Assembly (NCBI GenBank): GCA_015847255.1
Contig: JADLZK010007217.1
Coordinates: 1-64,000 of the forward strand
From: Hyparrhenia diplandra
Lineage: Eukaryota; Streptophyta; Magnoliopsida; Poales; Poaceae
Direction: 5' to 3'
Length of the DNA stretch: 64,000 nt
The notes under the pieces are model-generated. The model had not been told where the DNA came from. It saw only the letters and a list, made by a program, of their open reading frames with translations, and made no database searches. This document shows, piece by piece, positions 33,401 to 48,400 of this stretch (the first letter of the stretch is position 1; each line of letters opens with the position of its first letter). A program made the translations under genes and the position numbers.

Positions 33401-36400
33401 CGAAGGCTCGCAAAATTGACGGTTTTCAAAAGAGGTCATTCTAGCCTCCGTTTCGGGCAGATTTCTTTCAACATTTTGGAGATTGGTAGATTTTTGACCA
33501 AGATAGATCTAGTCACCACGAAAAGTGACCTGTTGGAAGCCCAACAGGATGTAATTCAATGTATCGAAAAGTAAAATTCTTACAGGTATCACGTGGCGCA
33601 AATTTGAAGAGACAAAAGATGCCATTTTGGCCTCTTTTTCGTGAAGATTTCTATCAACATTTCCTGGCGATGGGTAGATTTTTTGACCAAGATAGATCCG
33701 GTCGCCACGAAAAGTGACCTGTTGGAAGCCCAACAGGATGTAATTCAACGTATCAAAAAGTAAAATTCTTACAGGTATCATGTGGGCGCAAAATTGAAGA
33801 GACAAAAGATGCTATTTTGGCCTCCGTTCGGCGATTTACGTCAACATTTCGGAGATTGGCGGATTTTTGACCAAGATAGATCCGGTTGCCATGAAAAGTG
33901 ACCTGTTGGAAGCCCAACATGACCTAATTTAGAGGATCGAAAAGTATAATTCTTACAGTTATCACGTGGGGCAGCTAAGGAGCCCAAAGATGCCATTTTG
34001 GCCTCTTTTTAGGAAATTTACGTCAAGATTCCTAGCGGTGACATTTTTTGAGTTCCGTAACTCCAATCGTAGTGTTTCGGACTCAAGTGCGAAGCTAGTA
34101 GAAAGCTATTTTTGAAATCCATAAGTCCATGTCGATAGGCATCGCGAAGGCTCGCAAAATTGATGGTTTTCAAACGAGGTCATTCGGCCTCCGTTCGGGT
34201 AGATTTACGTCAACATTTATGGAGATTGGCAGATTTTGACCAAGATAGATCCAGTCACCATGAAAAGTGACCTGTTGGAAGCCCAACAGGATGTAATTTA
34301 ACGTTATCGAAAAGTAAAATTCTTACAGGTATCACGTGGGCAGCTGAAGAGACAAAAGATGCCATTTTGGCCTCTGTTCGGGCAGATTTCTGGCGATTGG
34401 TAGATTTTTGACAAGATAGATCTAGTCGCCACGAAAAGTGACTGTTGGAAGCCCAACAGGATGTAATTTAATGTATCGAAAAGTAAAATTCTTACAGGTA
34501 TCACATGGGCAAAAAAAGAGACAAAAGATGCCATTTTGGCCTCCATTCGTGCAGATTTAATCAACATATCGGCGATTGTTAGATTTTTGACCAAGATAGA
34601 TCCTGTCACCACGAAAAGTGACCTATTGGAAGCCCAACAGGATGTAATTCAACGTATCAAAATGTAAAATTCTTATAGGTATCACGTGGGCGGTGAAGAG
34701 ACAAAAGATGCCATTTTGGCCTCCGTTCGTGCAGATTTACGTCAACATATCTGGCGATTGGTAGATTTTTGACCAAGATAGATCCAGTCGCCACGAAAAG
34801 TGACCATTGGAAGCCCAACAGGATGTAATTCAACGTATCAAAAAGTAAAATTCTTACGGTATCATGTGGGCAGTGAAGAGACAAAAGATGCTATTTTGGC
34901 CTCCGATTCGAGCGATTTACGTCAACATTTCCGGAGATTGGCGGATTTTTGACCAAGATAGATCCCGATTGCCATGAAAAGTGACCTGTTGGAAGCCCAA
35001 CATGACCTAATTTAGAGGATCGAAAAGTATAATTCTTACGGTTATCACGTGGGGCGACTAAGGAGCCCAAAGATGCCATTTTGGCCTCTTTTTAGGGAAA
35101 TTTCTGTCAAGATTCCTAGCGGTGACATTTTTTGAGTTCCGTAACTCCAATCGTAGTGTTTCTGGACTCCGTGCGAAGCTAGTAGAAAGCTATTTTTGAA
35201 ATCCATAAGTCCATGTCGATAGGCATCGCGAAGGCTCGCAAAATTGACGGTTTTCAAAAGAGGTCATTCTAGCCTCCGTTCGGGCAGATTTCTTTCAACA
35301 TTTATGGCGATTGGTAGATTTTTGACCAAGATAGATCTAGTCACCACGAAAAGTGACCTGTTGGATGCCCAACAGGATGTAATTCAATGTATCGAAAAGT
35401 AAAATTCTTACAGGTATCACGTGGGCGGTGAAGAGACAAAAGATGCCATTTTGGCCTCCGTTCGTGCGATTTCTATCAACATTTCTGGCGATGGGTAGAT
35501 TTTTGACCAAGATAGATCCAATCGCCACGAAAAGTGACTGTTGGAAGCCCAACAGGATGTAATTTAATGTATCAAAAGTAAAATTCTTACGGGTATCACA
35601 TGGGCAGGTGAAGAGACAAAAGATGCCATTTTGGCCTCCATTCGTGCAGATTTACGTCAACATATCGGCGATTGTTAGATTTTTGACCAAGATAGATCCT
35701 GTCACCACGAAAAGTGACCTATTGGAAGCCCAACAGGATGTAATTCAACGTATCAAAATGTAAAATTCTTACAGGTATCACGTGGGCGACTGAAGAGACA
35801 AAAGATGCCATTTTGGCCTCCGTTATGCAGATTTGGTCAACATATCGGGCGATTGGTAGATTTTTGACCAAGATAGATCCGATCGCCACGAAAAGTGACC
35901 TGTTGGAAGCCCAACAGGATGTAATTCAACGTATCAAAAAGTAAAATTCTTACAGGTATCATGTGGGCGGTGAAGAGACAAAAGATGCTATTTTGGCCTC
36001 CGTTCGAGCATTTTTGTCAACATTTATGGAGATTGGCGGATTTTTGACCAAGATAGATCCGATTGCCATGAAAAGTGACCTGTTGGAAGCCCAACATGAC
36101 CTAATTTAGAGGATCGAAAAGTATAATTCTTACGGTTATCACGTGGGGGCAGCTAAGGAGCCCAAAGATGCCATTTTGGCCTCTTTTAGGGAAATTTCTG
36201 TCAAGATTCCTAGCGGTGACATTTTTTGAGTTCCGTAACTCCAATCGTAGTGTTTTCGGACTCCGTGCGAACTAGTAGAAAGCTATTTTTGAAATCCATA
36301 AGTCCATGTCGATAGGCATCGCGAAGGCTCGCAAAATTGACGGTTTTCAAACGAGGTCATTTGGCCTCCGTTCGGGTAGATTTCTGTCAACATTTATGGA

Positions 36401-39400
36401 GATTGGCGAGATTTTGACCAAGATAGATCCAGTCACCATGAAAAGTGACTGTTGGAAGCCCAACAGGATGTAATTTAACATTATCGAAAAGTAAAATTCT
36501 TATAGGTATCACGTGGGCAGCTGAAGAGACAAAAGATGCCATTTTGGCCTCTGTTCGGGCAGCGATGGGCGATTGGTAGATTTTTGACAAGATAGATCTA
36601 GTCGCCACGAAAAGTGACCTGTTGGAAGCCCAACAGGATGTAATTTAATGTATCAAAAAGTAAAATTCTTACAGGTATCACATGGGCAAATTGAAGAGAC
36701 AAAAGATGCCATTTTGGCCTCCATTCGTGCAGATTTTGTCAACATATATGGCGATTGTTAGATTTTTGACCAAGATAGATCCTGTCGCCACGAAAAGTGA
36801 CCTGTTGGAAGCCCAACAGGATGTAATTCAACGTATCAAAATGTAAAATTCTTACAGGTATCACGTGGGCAGCTGAAGAGACAAAAGATGCCATTTTGGC
36901 CTCCGTTCGTGCAGATTTTCGTCAACATATCCGGGCGATTGGTAGATTTTTGACCAAGATAGATCCAGTCGCCACGAAAAGTGACCTGTTGGAAGCCCAA
37001 CAGATGTAATTCAACGTATCAAAAGTAAAATTCTTACAGGTATCATGTGGGCAAAATTGAAGAGACAAAAGATGCTATTTTGGCCTCCGTTCGAAAGGCG
37101 ATTTCTGTCAACATTTATGGAGATTGGCGGATTTTTGACCAAGATAGATCCAGTTGCCATGAAAAGTGACTGTTGGAAGCCCAACATGACCTAATTTAGA
37201 GGATCGAAAAGTATAATTCTTACAGTTATCACGTGTGGCAGCTAAGGAGCCCAAAGATGCCATTTTGGCCTCTTTTAGGGAAATTTCTGTCAAGATTCCT
37301 AGCGGTGACATTTTTTGAGTTCCGTAACTCCAATCGTAGTGTTTCGGACTCGCCATGAAAAGTAGAAAGCTATTTTTGAAATCCATAAGTCCATGTCCGA
37401 TAGGCATCGCGAAGGCTCGCAAAATTGACGGTGAAGAGAAAAGAGGTCATTCTAGCCTCCGATTAGGCGATTTCTTTCAACATTTCGGCGATTGGTAGAT
37501 TTTTTGACCAAGATAGATCTAGTCACCACGAAAAGTGACCTGTTGGATGCCCTTGAGGATGTAATTCAATGTATCGAAAAGTAAAATTCTTACAGGTATC
37601 ACGTGGGCATTTTGAAGAGACAAAAGATGCCATTTTGGCCTCCGTTCGTGCAGATTTCTATCAACATTCGGGCGATGGGTAGATTTTTTGACCAAGATAG
37701 ATCCGGTCGCCACGAAAAGTGACCTATTGGAAGCCCAACAGGATGTAATTCAACGTATCAAAAAGTAAAATTCTTACAGGTATCATGTGGGCAGCTGAAG
37801 AGACAAAAGATGCTATTTTGGCCTCCGTTCGAGCAGATTTCTGTCAACATTTCTGGAGATTGGCGGATTTTTGACCAAGATAGATCCGATTGCCATGAAA
37901 AGTGATTGTTGGAAGCCCAACATGACCTAATTTAGAGGATCGAAAAGTATAATTCTTACAGTTATCACGTGGGGCGGCTAAGGAGCCCAAAGATGCCATT
38001 TTGGCCTCTTTTAGGGAAAATTTGTCAAGATTCCTAGCGGTGACATTTTTTGAGTTCAAGTAACTCCAATCGTAGTGTTTCTGGACTCCGTGCGAAGCTA
38101 GTAGAAAGCTATTTTTGAAATCCATAAGTCCATGTCTGATAGGCATCGCGAAGGCTCGCAAAATTGACGGTTTTCAAACGAGGTCATTCTGGCCTCCGTT
38201 CGGGCAGATTTCTGTCAACATTTATGGAGATTGGCGATTTTTGACCAAGATAGATCCAGTCACCATGAAAAGTGACCTGTTGGAAGCCCAACAGGATGTA
38301 ATTTAACGTTATCGAAAAGTAAAATTCTTACAGGTATCACGTGGGCAGCTGAAGAGACAAAAGATGCCATTTTGGCCTCCATTCGAGGGATTTTCGGCGA
38401 TTGGTAGATTTTGACAAGATAGATCTAGTCGCCCACGAAAAGTGACCTGTTGGAAGCCCAACAGGGATGTAATTTAATGTATCAAAAAGTAAAATTCTTA
38501 CAGGTATCACATGGGCAGCTGAAGAGACAAAAGATGCCATTTTGGCCTCCATTCGTGCAGATTTTGTCAACATATTCCGGCGATTGTTAGATTTTTGACC
38601 AAGATAGATCCCTGTCACCACGAAAAGTGACCTATTGGAAGCCCAACGGGATGTAATTCAACGTATCAAAATGTAAAATTCTTACAGGTATCACGTGGGC
38701 AGCTGAAGAGACAAAAGATGCCATTTTGGCCTCCGTTCGTGCATTTACGTCAACATATCCGCGATTGGTAGATTTTTGACCAAGATAGATCCAATCGCCA
38801 CGAAAGTGACCTGTTGGAAGCCCAACAGGATGTAATTCAACGTATCAAAAGTAAAATTCTTACAGGTATCATGTGGGCAAATGAAGAGACAAAAGATGCT
38901 ATTTTGGCCTCCGTTCGAGCAGATTTTCATCAACATTTATGGAGATTGGCGGATTTTTGACCAAGATAGATCCAGTTGCCATGAAAAGTGACTGTTGGAA
39001 GCCCAACATGACCTAATTTAGAGGATCGAAAAGTATAATTCTTACAGTTATCACGTGTGGCAGCTAAGAGCCCAAAGATGCCATTTTGGCCTCTTTTAGG
39101 GAAATTTGTCAAGATTCCTAGCGGTGACATTTTTTTGAGTTAGTAACTCCAATCGTAGTGTTTCGGACATGTTGCGAAGCTAGTAGAAAGCTATTTTTTG
39201 AAATCCATAAGTCCATGTTCGATAGGCATCGCATGGGCTCATAAAATTGACGGTTTTCAAAAAGAGGTCATTCTAGCCTCCGTTCGAGGCAGATTTCTTT
39301 CAACATTTATGGCGATTGGTAGATTTTTGACCAAGATAGATCTAGTCACCACGAAAAGTGACCTGTTGGATGCCCAATAGGATGTAATTCAATGTATCGA

Positions 39401-42400
39401 AAAGTAAAATTCTTACAGGTATCACGTGGGCGCAAATTGAAGAGACAAAAGATGCCATTTTGGCCTCCGTTCGTGCAGATTTCTATCAACATTTTGGCGA
39501 TGGGTAGATTTTTGACCAAGATAGATCCAGTCGCCACGAAAAGTGACCTGTTGGAAGCCCAACAGGATGTAATTCAACGTATCAAAAGTAAAATTTTACG
39601 GGTATCATGTGGGCAAATTTGAAGAGACAAAAGATGCTATTTTGGCCTCCGTTCGAGCAGATTTCTGTCAACATTTACGGAGATTGGCGGATTTTTGACC
39701 AAGATAGATCCAGTTGCCATGAAAAGTGACCTGTTGGAAGCCCAACATGACCTAATTTAGAGGATTGAAAAGTATAATTCTTACGGTTATCACGTGGGGC
39801 AGCTAAGAGCCCAAAGATGCCATTTTGGCCTCTTTTTAGGAAATTCTGTCAAGATTCCTAGCGGTGACATTTTTGAGTTAAAGTAACTCCAATCGTAGTG
39901 TTTCTGGACTCCGTGCGAAGCTAGTAGAAAGCTATTTTTGAAATCCATAAGTCCATGTCGATAGGCATCGCGAAGGCTCGCAAAATTGACGGTTTTCAAA
40001 CGAGGTCATTCTGGCCTCCGTTCGGGGTAGATTTCGTCAACATTTATGGAGATTGGCAGATTTTGACCAAGATAGATCCAAATCACCATGAAAAGTGACT
40101 GTTGGAAGCCCAACAGATGTAATTTAACGTTATCGAAAAGTAAAATTCTTACAGGTATCACGTGGGCAGTGAAGAGACAAAAAGATGCCATTTTGGCCTC
40201 GTTCGGGCGGATTTCGGGCGATTGGTAGATTTTTGACAAGATAGATCTAGTCGCCACGAAAAGTGACTGTTGGAAGCCCAACAGGATGTAATTTAATGTA
40301 TCAAAAAGTAAAATTCTTACAGGTATCACATGGGCGGTGAAGAGACAAAAGATGCCATTTTGGCCTCCATTCGCGCAGATTTACGTCAACATATCCGGCG
40401 ATTGTTAGATTTTGACCAAGATAGATCCCGTCACCACGAAAAAGTGACCTATTGGAAGCCCAACAGGATGTAATTCAACGTATCAAAATGTAAAATTCTT
40501 ACAGGTATCACGTGGGCAAATGAAGAGACAAAAGATGCCATTTTGGCCTCCGTTCGTGCAGATTTGGCCAACATATCCGGCGATTGGTAGATTTTGACCA
40601 AGATAGATCCGGTCGCCCGAAAAGTGACTGTTGGAAGCCCAACAGGATGTAATTCAACGTATCAAAAAGTAAAATTCTTACGGGTATCATGTGGGCAGTG
40701 AAGAGACAAAAGATGCTATTTTGGCCTCCGTTCGAGCAGATTTCGTCAACATTTCGGAGATTGGCGGATTTTTTGACCAAGATAGATCCGTTGCCATGAA
40801 AAGTGACCTGTTGGAAGCCCAACATGACCTAATTTAGAGGATCAAAAGTATAATTCTTACAGTTATCACGTGTGCAAGCTAAGGAGCCCAAAGATGCCAT
40901 TTTGGCCTCTTTTAGGAAATTTACATCCAAGATTCCTAGCGGTGACATTTTTTGAGTTCCGTAACTCCAATTGTAGTGTTTACGGACTCCGTGCGCGGAA
41001 GCTAGTAGAAAGCTATTTTTGAAATCCATAAGTCCATGTCGATAGGCATCGCGAAGGCTCGCAAAATTGACGGTTTTCAAAAGAGGTCATTCTAGCCTCC
41101 GTTCGGGCAGATTTCTTTCAACATTTATGGCGATTGGTAGATTTTTGACCAAGATAGATCTAGTCACCACGAAAAGTGACCTGTTGGAAGCCCAACAGGA
41201 TGTAATTCAATGTATCAAAAGTAAAATTCTTACAGGTATCACGTGGGCGGTGAAGAGACAAAAGATGCCATTTTGGCCTCCGTTCGTGCAGATTTCTATC
41301 AACATTTCTGGCGATGGGTAGATTTTTGACCAAGATAGATCCGTCGCCACGAAAAGTGACTGTTGGAAGCCCAACAGGATGTAATTCAACGTATCAAAAG
41401 TAAAATTCTTACGGGTATCATGTGGGCGTGAAGAGACAAAAAGATGCTATTTTGGCCTCCGTTCGAAAGCGATTTTGTCAACATTTCGGAGATTGGCGGA
41501 TTTTTGACCAAGATAGATCTAGTTGCCATGAAAAGTGACTGTTGGAAGCCCAACATGACCTAATTTAGAGGATCGAAAAGTATAATTCTTACGGTTATCA
41601 CGTGGGGCAGCTAAGGAGCCCAAAGATGCCATTTTGGCCTCTTTTTAGGAAATTTTGTCAAGATTCCTAGCGGTGACATTTTTTGAGTTCCGTAACTCCA
41701 ATCGTAGTGTTTACGGACTCGTGCGAAGCTAGTAGAAAGCTATTTTTGAAATCCATAAGTCCATGTCTGATAGGCATCGCGAAGGCTCGCAAAATTGACG
41801 GTTTTCAAACGAGGTCATTCTGGCCTCCGTTCGGGTAGATTTCTGTCAACATTTATGGAGATTGGCAGATTTTGACCAAGATAGATCCAGTCACCATGAA
41901 AAGTGACCTGTTGGAAGCCCAACAGGATGTAATTTAACGTTATCGAAAAGTAAAATTCTTACAGGTATCACGTGGGCGCTGAAGAGACAAAAGATGCCAT
42001 TTTGGCCTCTGTTCGGGCAGATTTCTGGCGATTGGTAGATTTTTGACAAGATAGATCTAGTCGCCACGAAAAGTGACATGTTGGAAGCCCAACAGGATGT
42101 AATTTAATGTATCAAAAGTAAAATTCTTACGGGTATCACATGGGCGGTAGTGAAGAGACAAAAGATGCCATTTTGGCCTCCATTCCTGCAGATTTTGTCA
42201 ACATATCGGCGATTGTTAGATTTTTGACCAAGATAGATCCTGTCACCACGAAAAGTGACCTATTGGAAGCCTTGAGGGATGTAATTCAACGTATCAAAAT
42301 GTAAAATTCTTATAGGTATCACGTGGGCAAAATTGAAGAGACAAAAGATGCCATTTTGGCCTCCGTTCGTGCAGATTTCGTCAACATATCTGGCGATTGG

Positions 42401-45400
42401 TAGATTTTTTGACCAAGATAGATCCAGTCGCCACGAAAAGTGACCTATTGGAAGCCCAACAGGATGTAATTCAACGTATCAAAAAGTAAAATTCTTACAG
42501 GTATCATGTGGGCGGTGAAGAGACAAAAGATGCTATTTTGGCCTCCGTTCGAGCGATTTTTGCCAACATTTACGGAGATTGGCGGATTTTTGACCAAGAT
42601 AGATCCAGTTGCCATGAAAAGTGACCTGTTGGAAGCCCAACATGACCTAATTTAGAGGATCGAAAAGTATAATTCTTACACGGTTATCACGTGGGGCAGC
42701 TAAGGAGCCCAAAGATGCCATTTTGGCCTCTTTTTTTGGGGAAATTTCGTCAAGATTCCTAGCGGTGACATTTTTTGAGTTCCGTAACTCCAATCGTAGT
42801 GTTTTACGGACTCCGTGCGAAGCTAGTAGAAAGCTATTTTTGAAATCCATAAGTCCATGTGCGATAGGCATCGCGAAGGCTCGCAAAATTGACGGTTTTC
42901 AAAAGAGGTCATTCTAGCCTCCGTTCGAGGGTAGATTTCTTTCAACATTTCTAGCGATTGGTAGATTTTTTGACCAAGATAGATCTAGTCACCATGAAAA
43001 GTGACCTGTTGGAAGCCCAACAGGATGTAATTCAATGTATCGAAAAGTAAAATTCTTTACAGGTATCACGTGGGCAAATTTGAAGAGACAAAAGATGCCA
43101 TTTTGGCCTCCGTTCGATGCGCGATTTCTATCAACATTTCCGGCGATGGGTAGATTTTTGACCAAGATAGATCCAGTCGCCACGAAAAGTGACCTCGTTG
43201 GAAGCCCAACAGGATGTAATTCAACGTATCAAAAGTAAAATTCTTACAGGTATCATGTGGGCATTTGAAGAGACAAAAGATGCTATTTTGGCCTCCGTTC
43301 GGCGATTTTGTCAACATTTACGGAGATTGGCGGATTTTTGACCAAGATAGATCCAGCTTGCCATGAAAAGTGACCTGTTGGAAGCCCAACATGACCTAAT
43401 TTAGAGGATCGAAAAGTATAATTCTTACAGTTATCACGTGGGGCAGCTAAGGAGCCCAAAGATGCCATTTTGGCCTCTTTTTTAGGGAATTGTCAAGATT
43501 CCTAGCGGTGACATTTTTTGAGTTCCGTAACTCCAATCGTAGTGTTTCGACTCCGTGCGAAGCTAGTAGAAAGCTATTTTTGAAATCCATAAGTCCATGT
43601 ATCGATAGGCATCGCGAAGGCTCGCAAAATTGACGGTTTTCAAAAAGAGGTCATTCTAGCCTCCGATTCGGGCGCATTTCTTTCAACATTTACGGCGATT
43701 GGTAGATTTTTGACCAAGATATATCTAGTCACCACGAAAAGTGACTTTGTTGGATGCCCAACAGGATGTAATTCAATGTATCGAAAAGTAAAATTCTTAC
43801 AGGTATCACGTGGGGCGCTGAAGAGACAAAAAGATGCCATTTTGGCCTGGATTCGTGCAGATTTCTATCAACATTTTGGCGATTGGTAGATTTTTTGACC
43901 AAGATAGATCCGATCGCCACGAAAAGTGACCGTTGGAAGCCCAACAGATGTAATTCAACGTATCAAAAAGTAAAATTTACAGGTATCATGTGGGCGGTGA
44001 AGAGACAAAAGATGCTATTTTGGCCTCCGTTCGAGCAGATTTGCATCAACATTTATGGAGATTGGCGGATTTTTGACCAAGATAGATCCGTTGCCATGAA
44101 AAGTGACCTGTTGGAAGCCCAACATGACCTAATTTAGAGGATCGAAAAGTATAATTCTTACAGTTATCACGTGGGGCGGCTAAGGAGCCCAAAGATGCCA
44201 TTTTGGCCTCTTTTTTAGGAAATTTTCGTCAAGATTCCTAGCGGTGACATTTTTTGAGTTCCGTAACTCCAATCGTAGTGTTTCTCGACTCAGTGCGAAG
44301 CTAGTAGAAAGCTATTTTGAAATCCATAAGTCCATGTCTCGATAGGCATCGCGAAGGCTCGCAAAATTGACGGTTTTTCAAACGAGGTCATTCGGCCTCC
44401 GTTCGGGTAGATTTCTGTCAACATTTATGGAGATTGGCAGATTTTTGACCAAGATAGATCCAAATCACCATGAAAAGTGACCTGTTGGAAGCCCAACAGG
44501 ATGTAATTTAACGTTATCGAAAAGTAAAATTCTTACAGGTATCACGTGGGCAAATGAAGAGACAAAAGATGCCATTTTGGCCTGTTTCGGGCAGATTCTG
44601 GCAACATTGGTAGATTTTTGACAAGATAGATCTAGTCGCCATGAAAAGTGACCTGTTGGAAGCCCAACAGGATGTAATTTAATGTATCAAAAAGTAAAAT
44701 TCTTACAGGTATCACATGGGCAGTGAAGAGACAAAAGATGCCATTTTGGCCTCCATTCTGCAGATTTCTGCCAACATATCCGCGATTGTTAGATTTTTGA
44801 CCAAGATAGATCCTGTCACCACGAAAAGTGACCTATTGGAAGCCCAACGGGATGTAATTCAACGTATCAAAATGTAAAATTCTTACAGGTATCACGTGGG
44901 CAGGTGAAGAGACAAAAGATGCCATTTTGGCCTCCGTTCGATGTGATTTCGTCAACATATCCGGCGATTGGTAGATTTTTGACCAAGATAGATCGATCGC
45001 CACGAAAAGTGACCTCGTTGGAAGCCCAACAGGATGTAATTCAACGTATCAAAAGTAAAATTCTTACGGTATCATGTGGGCGGTGAAGAGACAAAAGATG
45101 CTATTTTGGCCTCCGATTCGAGCGATTTCTGTCAACATTTCGGAGATTGGCGGATTTTTGACCAAGATAGATCCAGTTGCCATGAAAAGTGACTGTTGGA
45201 AGCCCAACATGACCTAATTTAGAGGATCGAAAAGTATAATTCTTACAGTTATCACGTGGGGCAGCTAAGGAGCCCAAAGATGCCATTTTGGCCTCTTTTT
45301 AGGGAAATTTCTGTCAAGATTCCTAGCGGTGACATTTTTTGAGTTCCGTAACTCCAATCGTAGTGTTTCTGGACTCCGTGTGAAGCTAGTAGAAAGCTAT

Positions 45401-48400
45401 TTTTGAAATCCATAAGTCCATGTCTGATAGGCATCGCGAAGGCTCGCAAAATTGACGGTTTTCAAAAGAGGTCATTCTAGCCTCCGTTCGGGCAGATTTC
45501 TTTCAACATTTATGGAGATTGGTAGATTTTTGACCAAGATAGATCCAGTCACCACGAAAAGTGACCTGTTGGAAGCCCAACAGGATGTAATTCAATGTAT
45601 CGAAAAGTAAAATTCTTACGGGTATCACATGGGCATTGAAGAGACAAAAGATGCCATTTTGGCCTCCGTTCGTGCAGATTTCTATCAACATTTCTGGTGA
45701 TGGGTAGATTTTTGACCAAGATAGATCTAGTCGCCACGAAAAGTGACCTGTTGGAAGCCCAACAGATGTAATTCAACGTATCAAAAGTAAAATTCTTACA
45801 GGTATCATGTGGGCAGCTGAAGAGACAAAAGATGCCATTTTGGCCTCCGTTTCGAGCAGATTTCGTCAACATTTCTCGGAGATTGGCAGATTTTTGACCA
45901 AGATAGATCTTGTCGCCATGAAAAGTGACTCCGTTGGAAGCCCAACGGGACCTAATTTAGAGGATCGAAAAGTATAATTCTTACAGTTATCACGTGGGGC
46001 AGCTAAGGAGCCCAAAGATGCCATTTTGGCCTCTTTTTAGGGAAATTTCGTCAAGATTCCTAGCGGTGACATTTTTTGAGTTCGAGAACTCCAATCGTAG
46101 TGATTACGGACTCCGTGCGAAGGTAGTAGAAAGATATTTTTGAAATCCATAAGTCCATGTCTGATAGGCATCGCGAAGGCTCGCAAAATTGACGGTTTTC
46201 AAACGAGGTCATTCTGGCCTCCGTTCGGGTAGATTTTGTCAACATTTATGGAGATTGGTGGATTTTGACCAAGATAGATCCAGTCGCCACGAAAAGTGAC
46301 CAGTTGGAAGCCCAACGGGATGTAATTTAATGTTATCGAAAAGTAAAATTCTTACAGGTATCACGTGGGCAGTTGAAGAGACAAAAGATGCCATTTTGGC
46401 CTCTTCGGGCAGATTTCTGGCGATTGGTAGATTTTTGACAAGATAGATCTAGTCGCCACGAAAAGTGACCTGTTGGAAGCCCAACAGGATGTAATTTAAT
46501 GTATCAAAAGTAAAATTCTTACAGGTATCACATGGGCAAAATTGTGAAGAGACAAAAGATGCCATTTTGGCCTCCATTAGGTGCAGATTTCTTTCAACAT
46601 ATCTGGCGATTGTTAGATTTTTGACCAAGATAGATCCCGCCACCACGAAAAGTGACCTCGTTGGAAGCCCAACAGGATGTAATTCAACGTATCAAAATGT
46701 AAAATTCTTACGGGTATCACGTGGGCAGTGAAGAGACAAAAGATGCCATTTTGGCCTCCGTTCGTGCAGATTTCTGTCAACATATCTGGCGATTGGTAGA
46801 TTTTTGACCAAGATAGATCCAATCGCCACGAAAAGTGACACGTTGGAAGCCCAACAGGATGTAATTCAACGTATCAAAAAGTAAAATTCTTACAGGTATC
46901 ATGTGGGCATTTGAAGAGACAAAAGATGCTATTTTGGCCTCCGTTCGAGCAGATTTTGTCAACATTTACGGAGATTGGCGGATTTTTGACCAAGATAGAT
47001 CCGATTGCCATGAAAAGTGACCTGTTGGAAGCCCAACATGACCTAATTTAGAGGATCGAAAAGTATAATTCTTACAGGTTATCACGTTGGCAGCTAAGGA
47101 GCCCAAAGATGCCATTTTGGCCTCTTTTTAGGGAAATTTCTGTCAAGATTCCTAGCGGTGACATTTTTTGAGTTCCGTAACTCCAATCGTAGTGTTTTTG
47201 GACTCCGTGCGAAGCTAGTAGAAAGCTATTTTTGAAATCCATAAGTCCATGTCGATAGGCATCGCGAAGGCTCGCAAAATTGACGGTTTTCAAAAGAGGT
47301 CATTCTAGCCTCCGTTCGAGGCGCATTTCTTTCAACATTTATGGAGATTGGTAGATTTTTGACCAAGATAGATCTAGTCACCACGAAAAGTGACTGTTGG
47401 AAGCCCAACAGGATGTAATTCAATGTATCGAAAAGTAAAATTCTTACGGGTATCACGTGGGCAGTGAAGAGACAAAAGATGCCATTTTGGCCTCCGTTCG
47501 TGCGCAGATTTCTATCAACATTTACGGTGATTGGTAGATTTTTGACCAAGATAGATCCAGTCGCCACGAAAAGTGACCGTTGGAAGCCCAACAGATGTAA
47601 TTCAACGTATCAAAAGTAAAATTCTTACAGGTATCATGTGGGCAATTTGAAGAGACAAAAGATGCTATTTTGGCCTCCGTTCGAGCAGATTTCGTCAACA
47701 TTTACGGAGATTGGCGGATTTTTTGACCAAGATAGATCTTGTCGCCATGAAGAGTGACCTGTTGGAAGCCCAACAGGACCTAATTTAGAGGATCGAAAAG
47801 TATAATTCTTACAGTTATCACGTGGGGCAGCTAAGGAGCCCAAAGATGCCATTTTGGCCTCCATTTAGGGAAATTTCTGTCAAGATTCCTAGCGGTGACA
47901 TTTTTTGAGTTCCGTAACTCCAATCATAGTGATTCTAGACTCCGTGCGAAGGTAGTAGAAAGATATTTTTGAAATCCATAAGTCCATGTCTGATAGGCAT
48001 CGCGAAGGGTCGCAAAATTGACGGTTTTCAAACGAGGTCATTCTGGCCTCCGTTCGGGTAGATTTCTGTCAACATTTATGGAGATTGGCAGATTTTGACC
48101 AAGATAGATCCAGTCACCACGAAAAGTGACTGTTGGAAGCCCAACAGGATGTAATTTAACGTTATCGAAAAGTAAAATTCTTACGGGTATCACGTTGGCA
48201 AATTGAAGAGACAAAAGATGCCATTTTGGCCCGTTCGGGCAGATTTCAACATTATGGAGATTTTTGACCAAGATAGATCCAGTCGCCATGAAAAGTGACC
48301 TGTTGGAAGCCCAACAGGATGTAATTCAATGTATCAAAATGTAAAATTCTTACAGGTATCACGTGGGTAGTTGAGAAGAGACAAAAGATGCCATTTTGGC

